64,000 nucleotides of DNA from Dicaeum eximium (taxonomy: Eukaryota; Chordata; Aves; Passeriformes; Dicaeidae): positions 62,001 through 126,000 of the forward strand of contig VWZP01010183.1 in NCBI GenBank assembly GCA_013396995.1. Direction: 5' to 3'. The notes under the pieces are model-generated. The model saw only the letters and a program-made list of their open reading frames with translations. It was not told the DNA's origin and did no database searches. The translations under genes were made by a program, and so were the position numbers. Positions 53,512 through 64,000 of this stretch are shown in pieces. How positions within the stretch are numbered: the first letter of the stretch is position 1; the number at the start of each line of letters is the position of its first letter.

Positions 53512-54984
53512 TCTGGCTGGGGGAAGATCCCCCTGCCTGGGCTTTCTTCATCCAGGGAACTCACCTCCTGGGTGGTGCACCGGGTTTCTGCTGCTGAAAC
53601 ACACCCCAGGGCAAAGTGACTGTGGCCACAGTGGCCAGGCCACCCCTCGGCTGGGGTGCATCCAGCTGGCCGAGGGGCTGCCATTGTGTGGCTGCCAGGT
53701 GGCAGCTCCTGTGCGATCCTCAGGCTCCCTGGAGAGCTGGCGCTCTTCCAGCCTTTGCCTTCAGAACTGCAGGTGAGCATGTCCAGGCCTGAGCCTGCTC
53801 TTGGGCAAAGGGTGGGTCTGACAAGATCTCGTTGCTCCAGGCCTTTCTAAAACGAGCCAGCCGAGTTTCAGAGCAGTCTGTGGGAGCCACAAACACCGGT
53901 GCCATTACATAAGGCATGTCTGGGGGTGCGCAGCAGGGGGAACTGAGAAGAAGCCCAGTTCCTGGGCCACAGTGGTGGTGCAAAACCCAGGGTCTTTGGG
54001 ACCAGGTCCTGAGGGATGAGACTGTTGTGCTTTCCCCATGGGATCTGCATTATTCCAGCACCAGGAGGATGAGAGCCTTGGCTCTTTCTGACACAGTGGG
54101 CACAGTGTGCCATTGGGAGGTCTGCACAGCTCCCGTGTGTGGAGGTGCCTGTCCCAGTTTTCTTCCTTGTACCTTCCCAGTGTACCCAGCTGAGCACAGC
54201 AAGTCCTGGCTCTGTCTGACACTGGGCTCCAGCTGGTGGATCTGAGGTGCTGGCCTTGTCAGGAGCGAGGCCAGAGCAGGCAGCAGCTCCACCAGGAAGT
54301 GGTGGAGTGCACAGGAAGTGTCTGGCCCCAGATCTGCTTCTGGCAGTAACCAAGATGTTCTGTGTAGGATCCAGAGGGGCAGATGGACACTGAGTCCCTT
54401 GGGGTTTACCTGAGGAGAAGCCCTTCACCTCCTCCACCCCAACATACTGGTGGAATCCATATGCAGGAAATCCTTCTCCAACAACAGGACTAAGAGGGAG
54501 GGAGCCAGGGCATGTGCCTCAAGGGTTCTTTGAGCACAGCAGGAGAGGAGATAGGCACATGGAGGAGCTGACTGTCTGTCCCCTCTCCCTGGGCACTTGC
54601 AGGGAAGCCCTGAGGGTTCCTAGGGGCTCTGGTACTGGGAACCCTTCCCAAGCCATCCCAGGGAGCAGGTCCCAAGGGTCACTTTACCCGTGGGCAGGTC
54701 CTCAGCCTTTGTGCAGACCCATCCCTCCCGCATCGTCCCTTCCCAGAAGTGACGGTGGCAGGTGGTGGCAGGTGGCCAGCTCCACCTGTCTGACAGGTAG
54801 AGCAAGGGTGGGGGCAGTGGCTGGCACCCACTGCCTGTCCCAACCTGCCCGGGTCCTGCCAGGAATCACCTGCTGCAGGAGCAGGAGGACTGGTGCCCCC
54901 AGCTCCAGTGCCACCGTGCAGGGACAGTTCTGCCCCACCACAGAGGGGAACCAGGAGGTGATGCACTGCTGGGTGAGGATATCC
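53512..54984. other. Gene-poor region, part 3
   Basis: No gene recognised. One notable short palindrome at 54784-54798 (ACCTGTC-T-GACAGGT) contains a CACCTG E-box. Confidence 0.5.
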
Positions 54985-55385
54985 TGAGAAAGGGAGTTGG
55001 GATTGTTCATACTGGAAAAGAGAAAGCTCCAGGGAGACCTTAGAGCTCCTTCCAGTGCCTAAAAGAGGCTTATAAAAAAGAGGGTGAGCCATTTTGACAC
55101 AGGAAGATAGTGACAGGACAAGGGGAAGAGTTTTAAACTGAAAAAAGAAAGACTTAGATTAGATATCAGGAAGAAATTCTTCCCTGTTAAGGTGCTGAAA
55201 CCCTGGCACAGGGTGCCCAGAGAAGCTGTGGCTGCCCCATCCCTGGAAGCATCCAAGTCCAGGCTGGATGGGGTTTGAAGCAACCTGGGCTAGTGGAAGG
55301 TGTCCCTGCCCATGACAGAGGGGTGGAACAGGATGACCCTCAAGGCCCCTTCCAACCCAGAGCCTCCCACGATTCTGTGCCTCTG
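54985..55385 (+). mobile_element. CR1 LINE 3' fragment
   Basis: ggaaaagagaaagctccagg, ccagtgcctaaaagaggctt, aggaagaaattcttccctgt, gctgtggctgccccatccct and ccccttccaacccagagcct, full order to the tail. Confidence 0.9.
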
Positions 55386-55394
55386 TGACTCGGT

Positions 55395-55745
55395 GACCTT
55401 GCACCATGTCCTGTTACCCACACACACTCACTGCACCACACACACGGGGACTCACAGAGGGTCAGACACTGCAGACACACAGTTATGGGCACATCCAGCG
55501 TGTGTGACACTGGAAACACTCCCAGACACAGAGACACAACTGACCCAGGCAGAACGGGAGGGTTACAGACAGTCACACCTGGGCACACACTGTGCACTGC
55601 ACACACACAGGTACACACAGAGAGTGTGAGTTGCAGGTGTGCACACAGACACACACAGAGATGCACACTGCAATACTCAGGTGTGTCAGCAGTTACACAC
55701 AGGCTTACTCACACGCAGTTACTCACACAAGTCCCCACACAACTC
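55395..55745. repeat. Degenerate CA-rich tract
   Basis: About 350 bases of imperfect ACACAC-type words such as cacacacaggtacacacag and ttactcacac, a decayed microsatellite or minisatellite. It creates several spurious reading frames. Confidence 0.7.
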
Positions 55746-57483
55746 CTCACCCATGGGCATGCACGCTCCCTCAGGCAGGCTGCACCCAACATGTCCCACC
55801 TCCATCACCCACAGAAGATGCCCAGGTGTCCCCTCACCCTCAGCCAGCCATACACACCTCAGCCTGTCTCTTTTCTCCCAGCTCCCTGGATTGAGAAGGG
55901 CTTTGGGATGGGCAGAAATCCCCGAGGGGTGCTGATGGGACCAAGGAATCACAGTGGTGTGTCATGCCCTGATCCAGCCCAGCTGGAGGCAACAGGGAAG
56001 GGCACCTGATGATATCGGGTAAGTGCTCCCTGTTTTGTGGCAGCAGAACCCCCAAGTGTCAGGAGCTGACCCCCAGCCTTGCCTTGCAAACAGACCATGG
56101 GGGGACTCTTGCCCATCCCTGTCATTTTATCAGGAGATGGTGAAGACAGGCTTGTACCTGCTAGCCAGCACCCTGCCTGCTCTGGCACCCATCCTCCCAA
56201 GTGTGTCCCCAACAGGGGCTGTGAGGGCCCATTTGGGGCACAGCTGGGCAGTGTCCAAGGGCTGTGTGACCCCACACTGTATATTTTCCTAGTTTCAGTC
56301 CCCACAGATTGATGGCCTCAGAGGTGCAGGGACAAGCTCACCTGGGGTCAGAGACCTCCAGCATTCACAGCACCTCAGCCTTAACTGAGAGTCACAAACA
56401 CCCTCCCAGATCTGGCTGGGCCACTCCAGCCCTGAGTGACAAGCAGCAGCATCTTGCCCAGCCACTTCCAAACAAGCCAGACAGCTTGGTCTTGCACAGG
56501 CGCTGCAGACATCTCAGCCCCCTCACAAACCATGCTGAGGTCTGGGCTGTGCCCCTCTCCTCCAGGCAGGGGTCAGAGTGCCATGCAGCTGCCCAGGTGC
56601 AGAGGAAGGGGGGCCCTGGCAAGCCAGCCACAGTGGGTCACACACACCAGCCCAGCTGACTGGCATCTACCGCAGCCTCCCAGGCAAAAGCCACCAAGCA
56701 TCGCTGGGTCCGTGAGTCCCAGAACACGGGGACAGGGTGATGGAGCTCACTGGGATGAAAGCAGCAATCCAGTCTCCATGAGGCAGACACACTGGCCAGG
56801 CTTCAAAGCAAACTTCTGCCAACTGAGGGATGTGAGGGAGCTGAGGGTGCAAGGGGTGACATGGCACTGTGCAGAGCTCCTGGTGCACAGGGCTCTGGGG
56901 AGACCAATTCTTCCTCTTGGACCTACAACAGCATGTTGGGAATCTCGGTGCCTGGAGCATTCTTTAGCTTGGTTCCCCTCCTTGTCCCCAAAGAGTGAGC
57001 AAATCCCATTTATCCTGAGGAAGCAGGCACCTAACAAGGGGTGTGCCACAGGGAAAGCTGGATGGGAAAGGGCCAGCTTCGATGACCCTGTGACTGTCCC
57101 ACACTGCCCCCGGGGTGGCGATGAGCTCATTCCGCTGTGGTTACCTCCGCACTGCATGCCAGGTGCTTTGTCATGAGGCAAGAGGAGGAGGGGGAACAGG
57201 TTATTCAAGGTCTGCAGGGCGCAGGGCACGGACAGGGTGCGGGCAGAGGTTGGGGTAGGAGAGCTGGGCCTGCAGGCAGGGTGCAGCCCCCTCCCCTTTC
57301 CACAGGAGCTCCAGGAAAGGGGGGCTCAGGAGGGAGCCAGCACCGGCACTGCGGTACAGGCACAAAGCACGAACGGAGGGAGCAGCAGACTTTGCCCCCG
57401 CCTACAAGGTGTGGCACAGAGACTGAACAGTCTGCAGGGCATAATTATCATCAAAGCCGGAACAGGTGGGTTGGGATCAGGAG

Positions 57484-57517
57484 AGGTCATATTTGGGTCA
57501 GGTCAGGGACCTGACCT
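57484..57517 (+). promoter_or_regulatory. DR5-type retinoid receptor site and extra half-sites
   Basis: AGGTCA (57484-57489), five bases, GGGTCA (57495-57500): a perfect direct repeat with spacing 5, the classic RAR-RXR element. An overlapping AGGTCA (57500-57505) and an inverted TGACCT (57512-57517) follow. Consensus match only; chance occurrence cannot be excluded. Confidence 0.4.
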
Positions 57518-58046
57518 GCATGGGATCAACAGACCGCCCCTGTGATGGGTTTTGCAGCATGACAGCCTCCTTCCATGCCTGGGGCTCCTCAACAGTCAGT
57601 GTGTCCCCCACTGTCACATTCCCAGCCTGAGAGCCAGCAGCTTCAATGTGCTCAGATGGACCAGAACAATTCCACAGCCCTGGAGCACCCTTCTGCCCTG
57701 CTCAGGCTCTTCATGGCCATCTGTCCTTCAAACTGGGCAAACCCCTTCTGGGGAGGCCAGGACCCTGCAAGGCACAGGGCCCGGGCAAAGCAGCCCTTCT
57801 GCTCTGCCACCCCAGGGCATTGGACCCTCTGGGCACCTTGGGGAACTGGTGATGCTCACAGAATACTGTTCCTTCTCTTCCACTCCAACCGCTGCTTTTC
57901 CTGCTGGCAGGTGGCACAGCCAGAGCCCCTGAGCCCCATGTGTTCATCCCCCATGCCTTGGGGGAGGCTGTAGTGCTGTGCCCCCTTCCCCTGCCCAATA
58001 TCCCCCACAGACACATGCAGACCCTCTTCTCATACACATCCCAACC

Positions 58047-58049
<3 letters not shown>

Positions 58050-58088
<39 letters not shown>
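58050..58088. repeat. (CA)n microsatellite
   Basis: About 19 uninterrupted CA units followed by tcactcac. Confidence 0.95.
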
Positions 58089-58092
<4 letters not shown>

Positions 58093-60811
58093 TCACGATC
58101 CTTGCCCCCATCCTTCCCCCCAACCATGTCCCTCTCTGCTCTACCCCTTGGGCTGAAGGTTGGGGTCTTGGAGGGGGTCATGGCTGCTGACACAGAGGAT
58201 TGTCTTGGAGAGCTCAGGGCTGGAAACTTGGTGCCACATGTGGTCTGTACAAAGATTTGGCTGCTGCCAACGTCTCCAGAAAACAGGAGGGGCTGGGGAA
58301 GCACGGTGAGAGGTGAGAATGCTCCCAAACCTGCCAAGCCCATGCTGTCCCAGAGCCATCCCTGTCACCAGCACACATTTGGACACCGGAAAGGGACTGG
58401 TGGAGTTCCACTCCTAGCCCAGGGCAAGAGCCAGCAGGGACCTCTGCTCCCAAGGGCTGGGGGACTACAGGAGTCCCCCTTCTTGCGGACAGGTCAGGCA
58501 TTGCCCCAGCAGTGCATCTGGTCCTTGCTCCAGACACTGGCCTGGGAAATGGTTGCAGCTCCTCCCTGCCCCGATGATGGTTGGAAATTTTCTTTTTTCA
58601 TTCTGAAGTATGGCAAGAGACATTGTTGTCCAGTCACTTCTTTTTCTGTGACCTTTGTGCGTGGCCAGAAGATGTCCCCCACTCTGCTGGTTTGTTGGAG
58701 GCTGTCAGGCTGGGCTGCACTCACACGCCAGGATCTGGGGATGGAGGGAAGAGCAGAGCTGAGAGCACCTGCCCTGTATGGAGGCAGAAGGATGCTCTAA
58801 GGAGGGATGACCCCATACAGGGAGCTTCCAGGCACCAGCCCAGGGCAGGGGACACGTCAGCAGTGCAAGGGAGAGAAGGTTTGGGAGAGCTGCAAACCTG
58901 GGCCACAGCCAGGCACAGCTGAGCTGCACAGTGCCTGGTGCACCCAGCGCCAGAGGGGGTCCCTAGGTCCCTCCATGCCCTGGTGGGACCCCGCTGCAGG
59001 CCCCGGTGTGGTGTCACAGGTGTGTTGGAGCTGTGGGAGGTGTGTGCGCACGCGTGTGTACGTGTGGGCAGGGCCCCCGCGCATGGAGCTGCGAATGCCG
59101 CGTCACACCGGGTGCGGCACCACCCTGACATTCATTCTGCAAACAGTCCTGGGGTCATGAGCAACAGAAGGGGCAAGTGTGGGTAGTGCCAGCACCCATG
59201 CTGAACCGTGCCTCCTCATCTAGGTCACCCCTGGAGTGTGGAGATGCAGTGGGGCACAGGGAGTGGATGGAAAGATGCAGGAAACTCTTCACCCTGGGAC
59301 ATATAAAGCACAGCACCAACTCATGCAAAACCAAGATGAGGGACTGAGGATTCCCCTGGCCAAGTGCCTGGTGGGTCTGTAACAGCTGGAGCCGCATTCC
59401 TGTGCACCTCCCCCAGCACTGGGCACAAGGATCTGGGGTTCAGGAGCAGCTGGCTGGACTCCCGGTGGAGATGTGGGAAGCCAGGGAGGTTCCTGGCACC
59501 CATCCAAATCTCCAGGGCAGCTGGGGATCTTGCAATCCTGCTGGGTCTCCCAGGGCTGCTGAGGGTGGCCAGGCTTTTTCAGTTTAGTTCAGTTCAGTTT
59601 AGCCATGGTGATGCCAACACCATTTACCTGTTTCTTGGTGCAGTGGCCAAGACCAGGGCTGGATGTGCTGGTGCTCCTGCCCTTGACCTCCTTGCTCTCA
59701 CTGCAGTCCCACGGTGGCTGGGGATCCTGCTGTCTGCTATTTCACCTTCCATCCCAGACACTCTGCAGGCAGAGACACCAGGGCACAGTCCGGGGAGACC
59801 CAAGGACACCGCATCAGCCTGAACTGGTGGTTTCCCAGAAGAGGGATGTGGAAGTCTTGACACAGCTCTGCTTCTCCAGCACCTTGGGTGGTTCTTGCAG
59901 CTGCAGATGGCATTTAGGGTGCAGGAGTGGCTCTGTGTCCCAGGGGTGGAACCCTGTGCAGCTGCAGACTCTGGGGAGCTCTGGATCTTTTCATACATGT
60001 CCTGGTCCTGAAACTAATTGGCTTCAAACCTGTTGTCCACAGAAATAAAACACAACACGGAAAGTGCTGCAGAGACCCCAAAGTAAGGCCCATTTTGAAA
60101 GCCCTCCTTTCCCCCAGCCTGCAGCCCTGCGGTCCCGCTCTCGCAGGTGCCCCTGCCCTCTGGCACAAAGCTGTGCAGGGCCTGGACAGCAGATCAGGGG
60201 CTCAGTCAGTGTGGCACAGCTCTTACTCCTTTTAATGCGAGTGCATGATAAGGAGTGCAAAATAACTGCAGTGCTGAGGTATCCACTGATATGAAGGCAG
60301 CACCTTGCCCCCATTTCCCAGAGAAAGGAAGAGCCATCGGGAAAGGGAAGGGCTGCGGGACTCTCTGAACTTTGCTCCTGTCTGCCTGGTACCAGGGCAG
60401 TTCATATGGGCCCTGCAGCCCCAGAAGCATTGCCTGGTGCTGCCACACACGCCATGGGGTCTGGGGGCCTGTCCCCAGCCCCACACCTTGCCGTGGGCAC
60501 CGCTGACCCACTGCCCGACCTCGGCCTGGCACCGTGCCTCCCATGCCGCTGGATTTTCCGAGGACTGGGCTCGGCTCAGCTGCCGTGGAAATTCCCCACC
60601 TCCTCCCACGGCAGGAGCTGCTCCACCCCAGCACCCCGAGAGCCCGAGGGCTTGTCCCCAGGCCTGGAGAGCAGCCCTGTCCTGACTCCGCAGAAGCCCT
60701 GCTGGGCAAGCCCTGACAGCGCTGCAGGCGGAGCGGCTGCAAACAGTGGCCTCTTTGTCATGGTGGGTGCCACGCTCCTGGGACTGATTTCTGTTTATCT
60801 ATGGAGGTGAA

Positions 60812-61295
60812 TGTAATAAATCCTAAATTGTTTGTTAATCAAATCGGAAAGAATAAGGGGGGTAAGCAGTTTAAAACTTAGCAGAGACCAGAAGTGCAAG
60901 CAGTTTTGAAGCTTAACAGATAGCAGGAGGGCACAGCTTGCAAACTGCATATCTGGCAAAGCAAACCCTGGGAACTCAGAGAAACAAGCATGTCCTTCTA
61001 AGATATACAATGTTAAAATGTATATTGCTATCAGTGTCCTTTCAAGGTGACCACCGGAAAGAGAGAGAAGATCCCTTAGCAACGGAGGAGCGCCTGCACA
61101 AAATACACCAGAAACTGCACAAAATAGACTGTATAAAAGACTAGAGAGTGCAAAAAAAAAAAAGGGGTCCCTTTTGGGTGAGCAAGGACTCCCCGCTGCC
61201 CAGCACTGTTTTGCCTAGTTGCCGCTTGCTAGTTAATGAATAAATCAGTCAAATTTTTAATTGGCGTGTGGAGTTTTCTCTCTCAACTTATTACA
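60812..61295 (+). mobile_element. Well-preserved solo LTR
   Basis: 484 bases with perfect inverted ends TGTAATAA...TTATTACA and a 5-base direct repeat GTGAA on both outer sides (60807-60811 and 61296-61300). Inside, in correct order, are a TATA box (TATAAAA, 61132), a short A run, and AATAAA (61239). There is no retroviral coding sequence beside it, so it is the product of LTR-LTR recombination. The exact repeats imply a fairly young insertion. Family is not assigned from memory. Confidence 0.85.
61132..61138 (+). promoter_or_regulatory. TATA box of the solo LTR
   Basis: TATAAAA about 110 bases upstream of the LTR poly(A) signal, the usual U3-R arrangement. Confidence 0.65.
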
Positions 61296-64000
61296 GTGAA
61301 TGCCTACCGCTTGTTTGAAAGGAAAACACGGCACCTCGGGGTGCTGGCAGCGGTGCCTCCCCCCAGCCAAGCCCGGCACCCAGAGCTGGGCATGTGTCCT
61401 GGAGGGTGGGAAAGGCCCAGAGCACCCAGGTACCACTCAGTCCCAGTGCAGAGCCCACCCCAGCCCTGCTGCAGGCTTTTTGGGAAAGGGGACACTGAGG
61501 CAAGAAGGTAAGGACAGAAAAAGGCCTTCTCCAGGATCCTTCCAGCACCTGTGGCTTCCTGTGGCTAGGACTTGAGGCAAATACCACATCCAGCCCTTTG
61601 GGGCTGTCTGGGTCTGCTCCAGCCCTGACACAAGCTTATCCCACACCTGGACCAGCCCACAGAGTGCTGCATCCACAGCAGGCAGCTTCTCCCTGCCTTC
61701 AGCTTACAACCATAGTGAAGATGCCACCAGGCTGCCGCAGAATGGCTGATGTGACATTTGATACCATGTCCCCCAGAATCCCTCTGCTCCTGGGACTGGA
61801 GGCAGCGGGCAGGGAAGATCAGGGCCCAAACTTAGTGAGGTTGCAGTTATGAAAAAGAATGGTCTTGATCAATTTTGAGCTGTCCCGTGTGCAGAGGAGC
61901 TTCATGTCTACCCAAACTGTCTACCCAAACTTGGCAGCCATGAGACTTCACTCCCACAGCCTGGCAGCAGCAGTTCTCCATGGCATGAGCTCGGCTGGCC
62001 AAACCCCCTCCCAAGGTGCAGCTCACTTGCCTGCAGTGAGGAGTGTCTGTGTGTTTTGGGGGGCAGGCCAGGTGAGAAGCTGGTAGGTGTGCTGAAGGGA
62101 ACTCTGTATCCTTGCACTATCGAGGGAAGCTGAAGCTGAAATGAAGCTGAAGCTGAAGCTGAGATGAAGCTGCTGAAATGTTCATGTTTATTGTCCATCA
62201 GTGTTATCTCACTAACCCTCACTAACAGTGCCACCTTGGCCACACTATGCCTGATACACCCGGGCATCTTCCCTGTCAATGGAGATGGCACAGTGGTCCT
62301 GCCTCTCCTCCATCAAGGAGCACCATCAGATCCTTGGGGCAGCTCCTGCCGGAGTCTCCTCCACCTGGCCCCATGGGAATTGTGGCCACAGGGATGACTC
62401 CATCCAGAAGGTGTGGTAATTCTGGTCAGGACCTCAGGAAGCCTGAGGTGTTCCAGCAGTGTGTGCTCACCCTTCAGTGCTAGTGACCTACTGAGGGGAA
62501 TGTGTGCTTCTGGGGACACCCAGCTCTCCAGCCTTTGGTGTCCTGCAGGATGATGACCAGCAGTGATGGTGTGAGTGCATGGGTCATGCCCACCAGTCCT
62601 GCTGCAGCCTGGCTGCTGGGCTCCCAAGAGCAGACCATCATGGACCTCATGTCTAGCGAAGGCTGGGGCAGGTTCAGGGGAGCAGGTGGGATTTAAGCTC
62701 ATCACAGGAGAAGCTGATGGCCAGTACAGCTTTAGGATGAGGTCCAGCAAATCTGAGGGGTGAGTGGAGATGTAGGAGCACTGTGACCTATTGCAGCTGC
62801 TTCTCTGAGCACAGCTGATGCTGGTGATGGGGTGGCCAGACCAGCCTGGACATCTCCAGCCTTCTCCACACACACAGAGGCGGACTTGGCTGGTCTGGGA
62901 ATGGCCACAGGAGGGCAATGACCACACAGGGCACCTGGATAGTGCTTGTAACAAACTCTGTCAATTGAGACTTGTTCTACATGAGCTGGTGAGCCCACAT
63001 AACACTGTGGGCCACTCTCCAAGCACAGAGCTGGGTTGTTTGTTCTTTTGCTTGTATAACACGGGCTTTCTTCCAGTTTGGCTTCAGAGCTCACAAGAGA
63101 CAGAAATGAGCACATCAACTGTTCCATTTCTGCTGAAAAAAGACACCTGCACCAATCAGTGTATAACTTACCTGCTTTGAATTCATCGTAGGCTGAGTCT
63201 GGAGTGGTTTTGCTCTGTCAGCAGACTGGTCTGTAGATGTCTCCATGTTTTCCTTCTGAACAAGGAGACATCAGTTCAAACCAGCCCATCTGATTGATCA
63301 GTGCAGTTTCCCAGTGGTCACTTGCCTGGGAGAAGCCTGACAAGTCACTGGGGTGCTTGAGCTCTCCCCACTCATTAGCTGTGGACAGCCATGAGTCTGC
63401 AGCCACCAAACATGAGATAACAAACCCTAGGAGCAAAAAGCAGAGTTCAGTGCCCTGTCATGGCTGAGACCATGGGACAGTGATGGCATAGAGGGGGGTG
63501 CAGGTTCAGGTGTCATGGCTAGACTTGTTCAGACCCAGGACACACCCCTGCTCCCAGCACCCACACAGTCAGGGCAAGTTGCCTTTCCCATGTAGAAATT
63601 CCTGTGTCATCCCCACAACCATCATGTGGGGAAGACAGCATCTGCAGGATAATGCAGGCCTGTTAACCCCTGAAAGCAAGCTGTGAATCCCTCCTGCCCA
63701 CAACAACCCTTCTGCTCTGGAAGGGTGGCTTGCCAGTGTTCCCCACCCTGCAGCCTCCCAGCTCAAACTGGATCTGTGTTTTTATTGCAAAGCCTGCTGT
63801 GGGGGGAGCAGGGGGAGGCAGGCCTGGGGACACAGCCAGGGCTGGCCCTCCCTGCCAGCTGCTGGCTGTCCTCATGTGCTGTTTGCTCAGCACTGGGTAC
63901 CGTGTGAAGGCAAACACGGCTGTGCCGGGAGGAGCAGAAACGAGGGCAAACAGAGGCTGTCCCAGCCCTGCAGCCACCGGCCCCAGCAGTGTCCCCCTGT
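61296..64000. other. Gene-poor region, part 5
   Basis: No protein family recognised. The 62100-63450 part is somewhat more AT-rich than its surroundings and carries an imperfect GAAGCT repeat (62126-62178). A possible minus-strand exon pair is described under findings. Confidence 0.5.
62126..62178. repeat. Imperfect GAAGCT hexanucleotide repeat
   Basis: About eight units of gaagct or close variants (gaaatgaagct) in tandem. Confidence 0.85.

Larger units (their letters stand above)
55746..60811. other. Gene-poor region, part 4
   Basis: No recognised gene. Contains a nuclear-receptor half-site cluster at 57484-57517 and a (CA)n run at 58050. The 286-codon frame at 57940-58800 runs straight through the CA repeat and I regard it as spurious. 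Confidence 0.5.

Noticed and set aside
54784..54798. Perfect 7+1+7 palindrome with an E-box as a regulatory site
   Set aside because: Short palindromes of this size arise by chance at this length of sequence and no neighbouring promoter supports it.
57940..58800. 286-codon plus-strand frame
   Set aside because: It reads through the (CA)n microsatellite as a His-Thr run, so it is an artefact of a long stop-free stretch.
60406..60810. Frame ending in a hydrophobic segment (VMVGATLLGLISVYLW) just before the solo LTR
   Set aside because: Looks like a short tail-anchor, but the rest is Pro/Ser-rich chance sequence and no related family comes to mind.
1..64000. tRNA, rRNA, microRNA, CRISPR or prokaryotic gene clusters
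   Set aside because: No cloverleaf with A and B boxes, no spaced identical repeats and no operon-like packing were seen; the DNA is vertebrate throughout.

Overview
The window is vertebrate nuclear DNA, almost certainly from a bird and probably a songbird. Protein-coding exons are interrupted by GT-AG introns. CR1 LINE 3' ends are scattered on both strands. ERVL-type LTRs of a kind familiar from passerine genomes are present, and the DNA is GC-rich and compact like an avian microchromosome. A 14-base N run (36944-36957) shows it is part of a draft assembly. I see no CRISPR array, operon, phage or other prokaryotic feature, and no RNA gene I can support.

Region 1-36370 is KIF21B on the plus strand. 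The window opens inside the intron after exon 1, so the first ~15 codons lie upstream. Thirty-four coding exons (4934-27954) give the kinesin motor, a neck and long coiled-coil stalk with an acidic stretch, an autoinhibitory coil, a Ser-rich linker and a C-terminal WD40 propeller, about 1,640 residues in total. A second possible last exon (28686-28740) gives a different C-terminus. The following 7.6 kb up to the first AATAAA I see (36353) is best read as 3' UTR. It contains an antisense, internally deleted ERVL element.

Region 36371-40190 is a short intergenic interval with CR1 pieces, the assembly gap and a G-rich minisatellite. Region 40110-45005 is ELF3 (ESE-1) on the plus strand. It has an octamer, a kappaB site and a TATA box, a probable non-coding first exon, eight coding exons (368 codons: PNT domain, Ser/Asp-rich region, AT-hook, ETS domain) and a 3' UTR ending near AATAAA at 45000.

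Region 45006-64000 has no gene I can recognise. It holds CR1 copies, an LTR nested in a CR1, a fragment of endogenous-retrovirus protease, a well-preserved solo LTR (60812-61295) with matching target-site duplications, microsatellites and a possible retinoid-receptor site. The two genes are functionally unrelated: a neuronal kinesin and an epithelial transcription factor. I found no convincing novel system. The most useful observations concern alternative KIF21B ends, retroelement insertions next to or inside KIF21B, and the promoter layout of ELF3.
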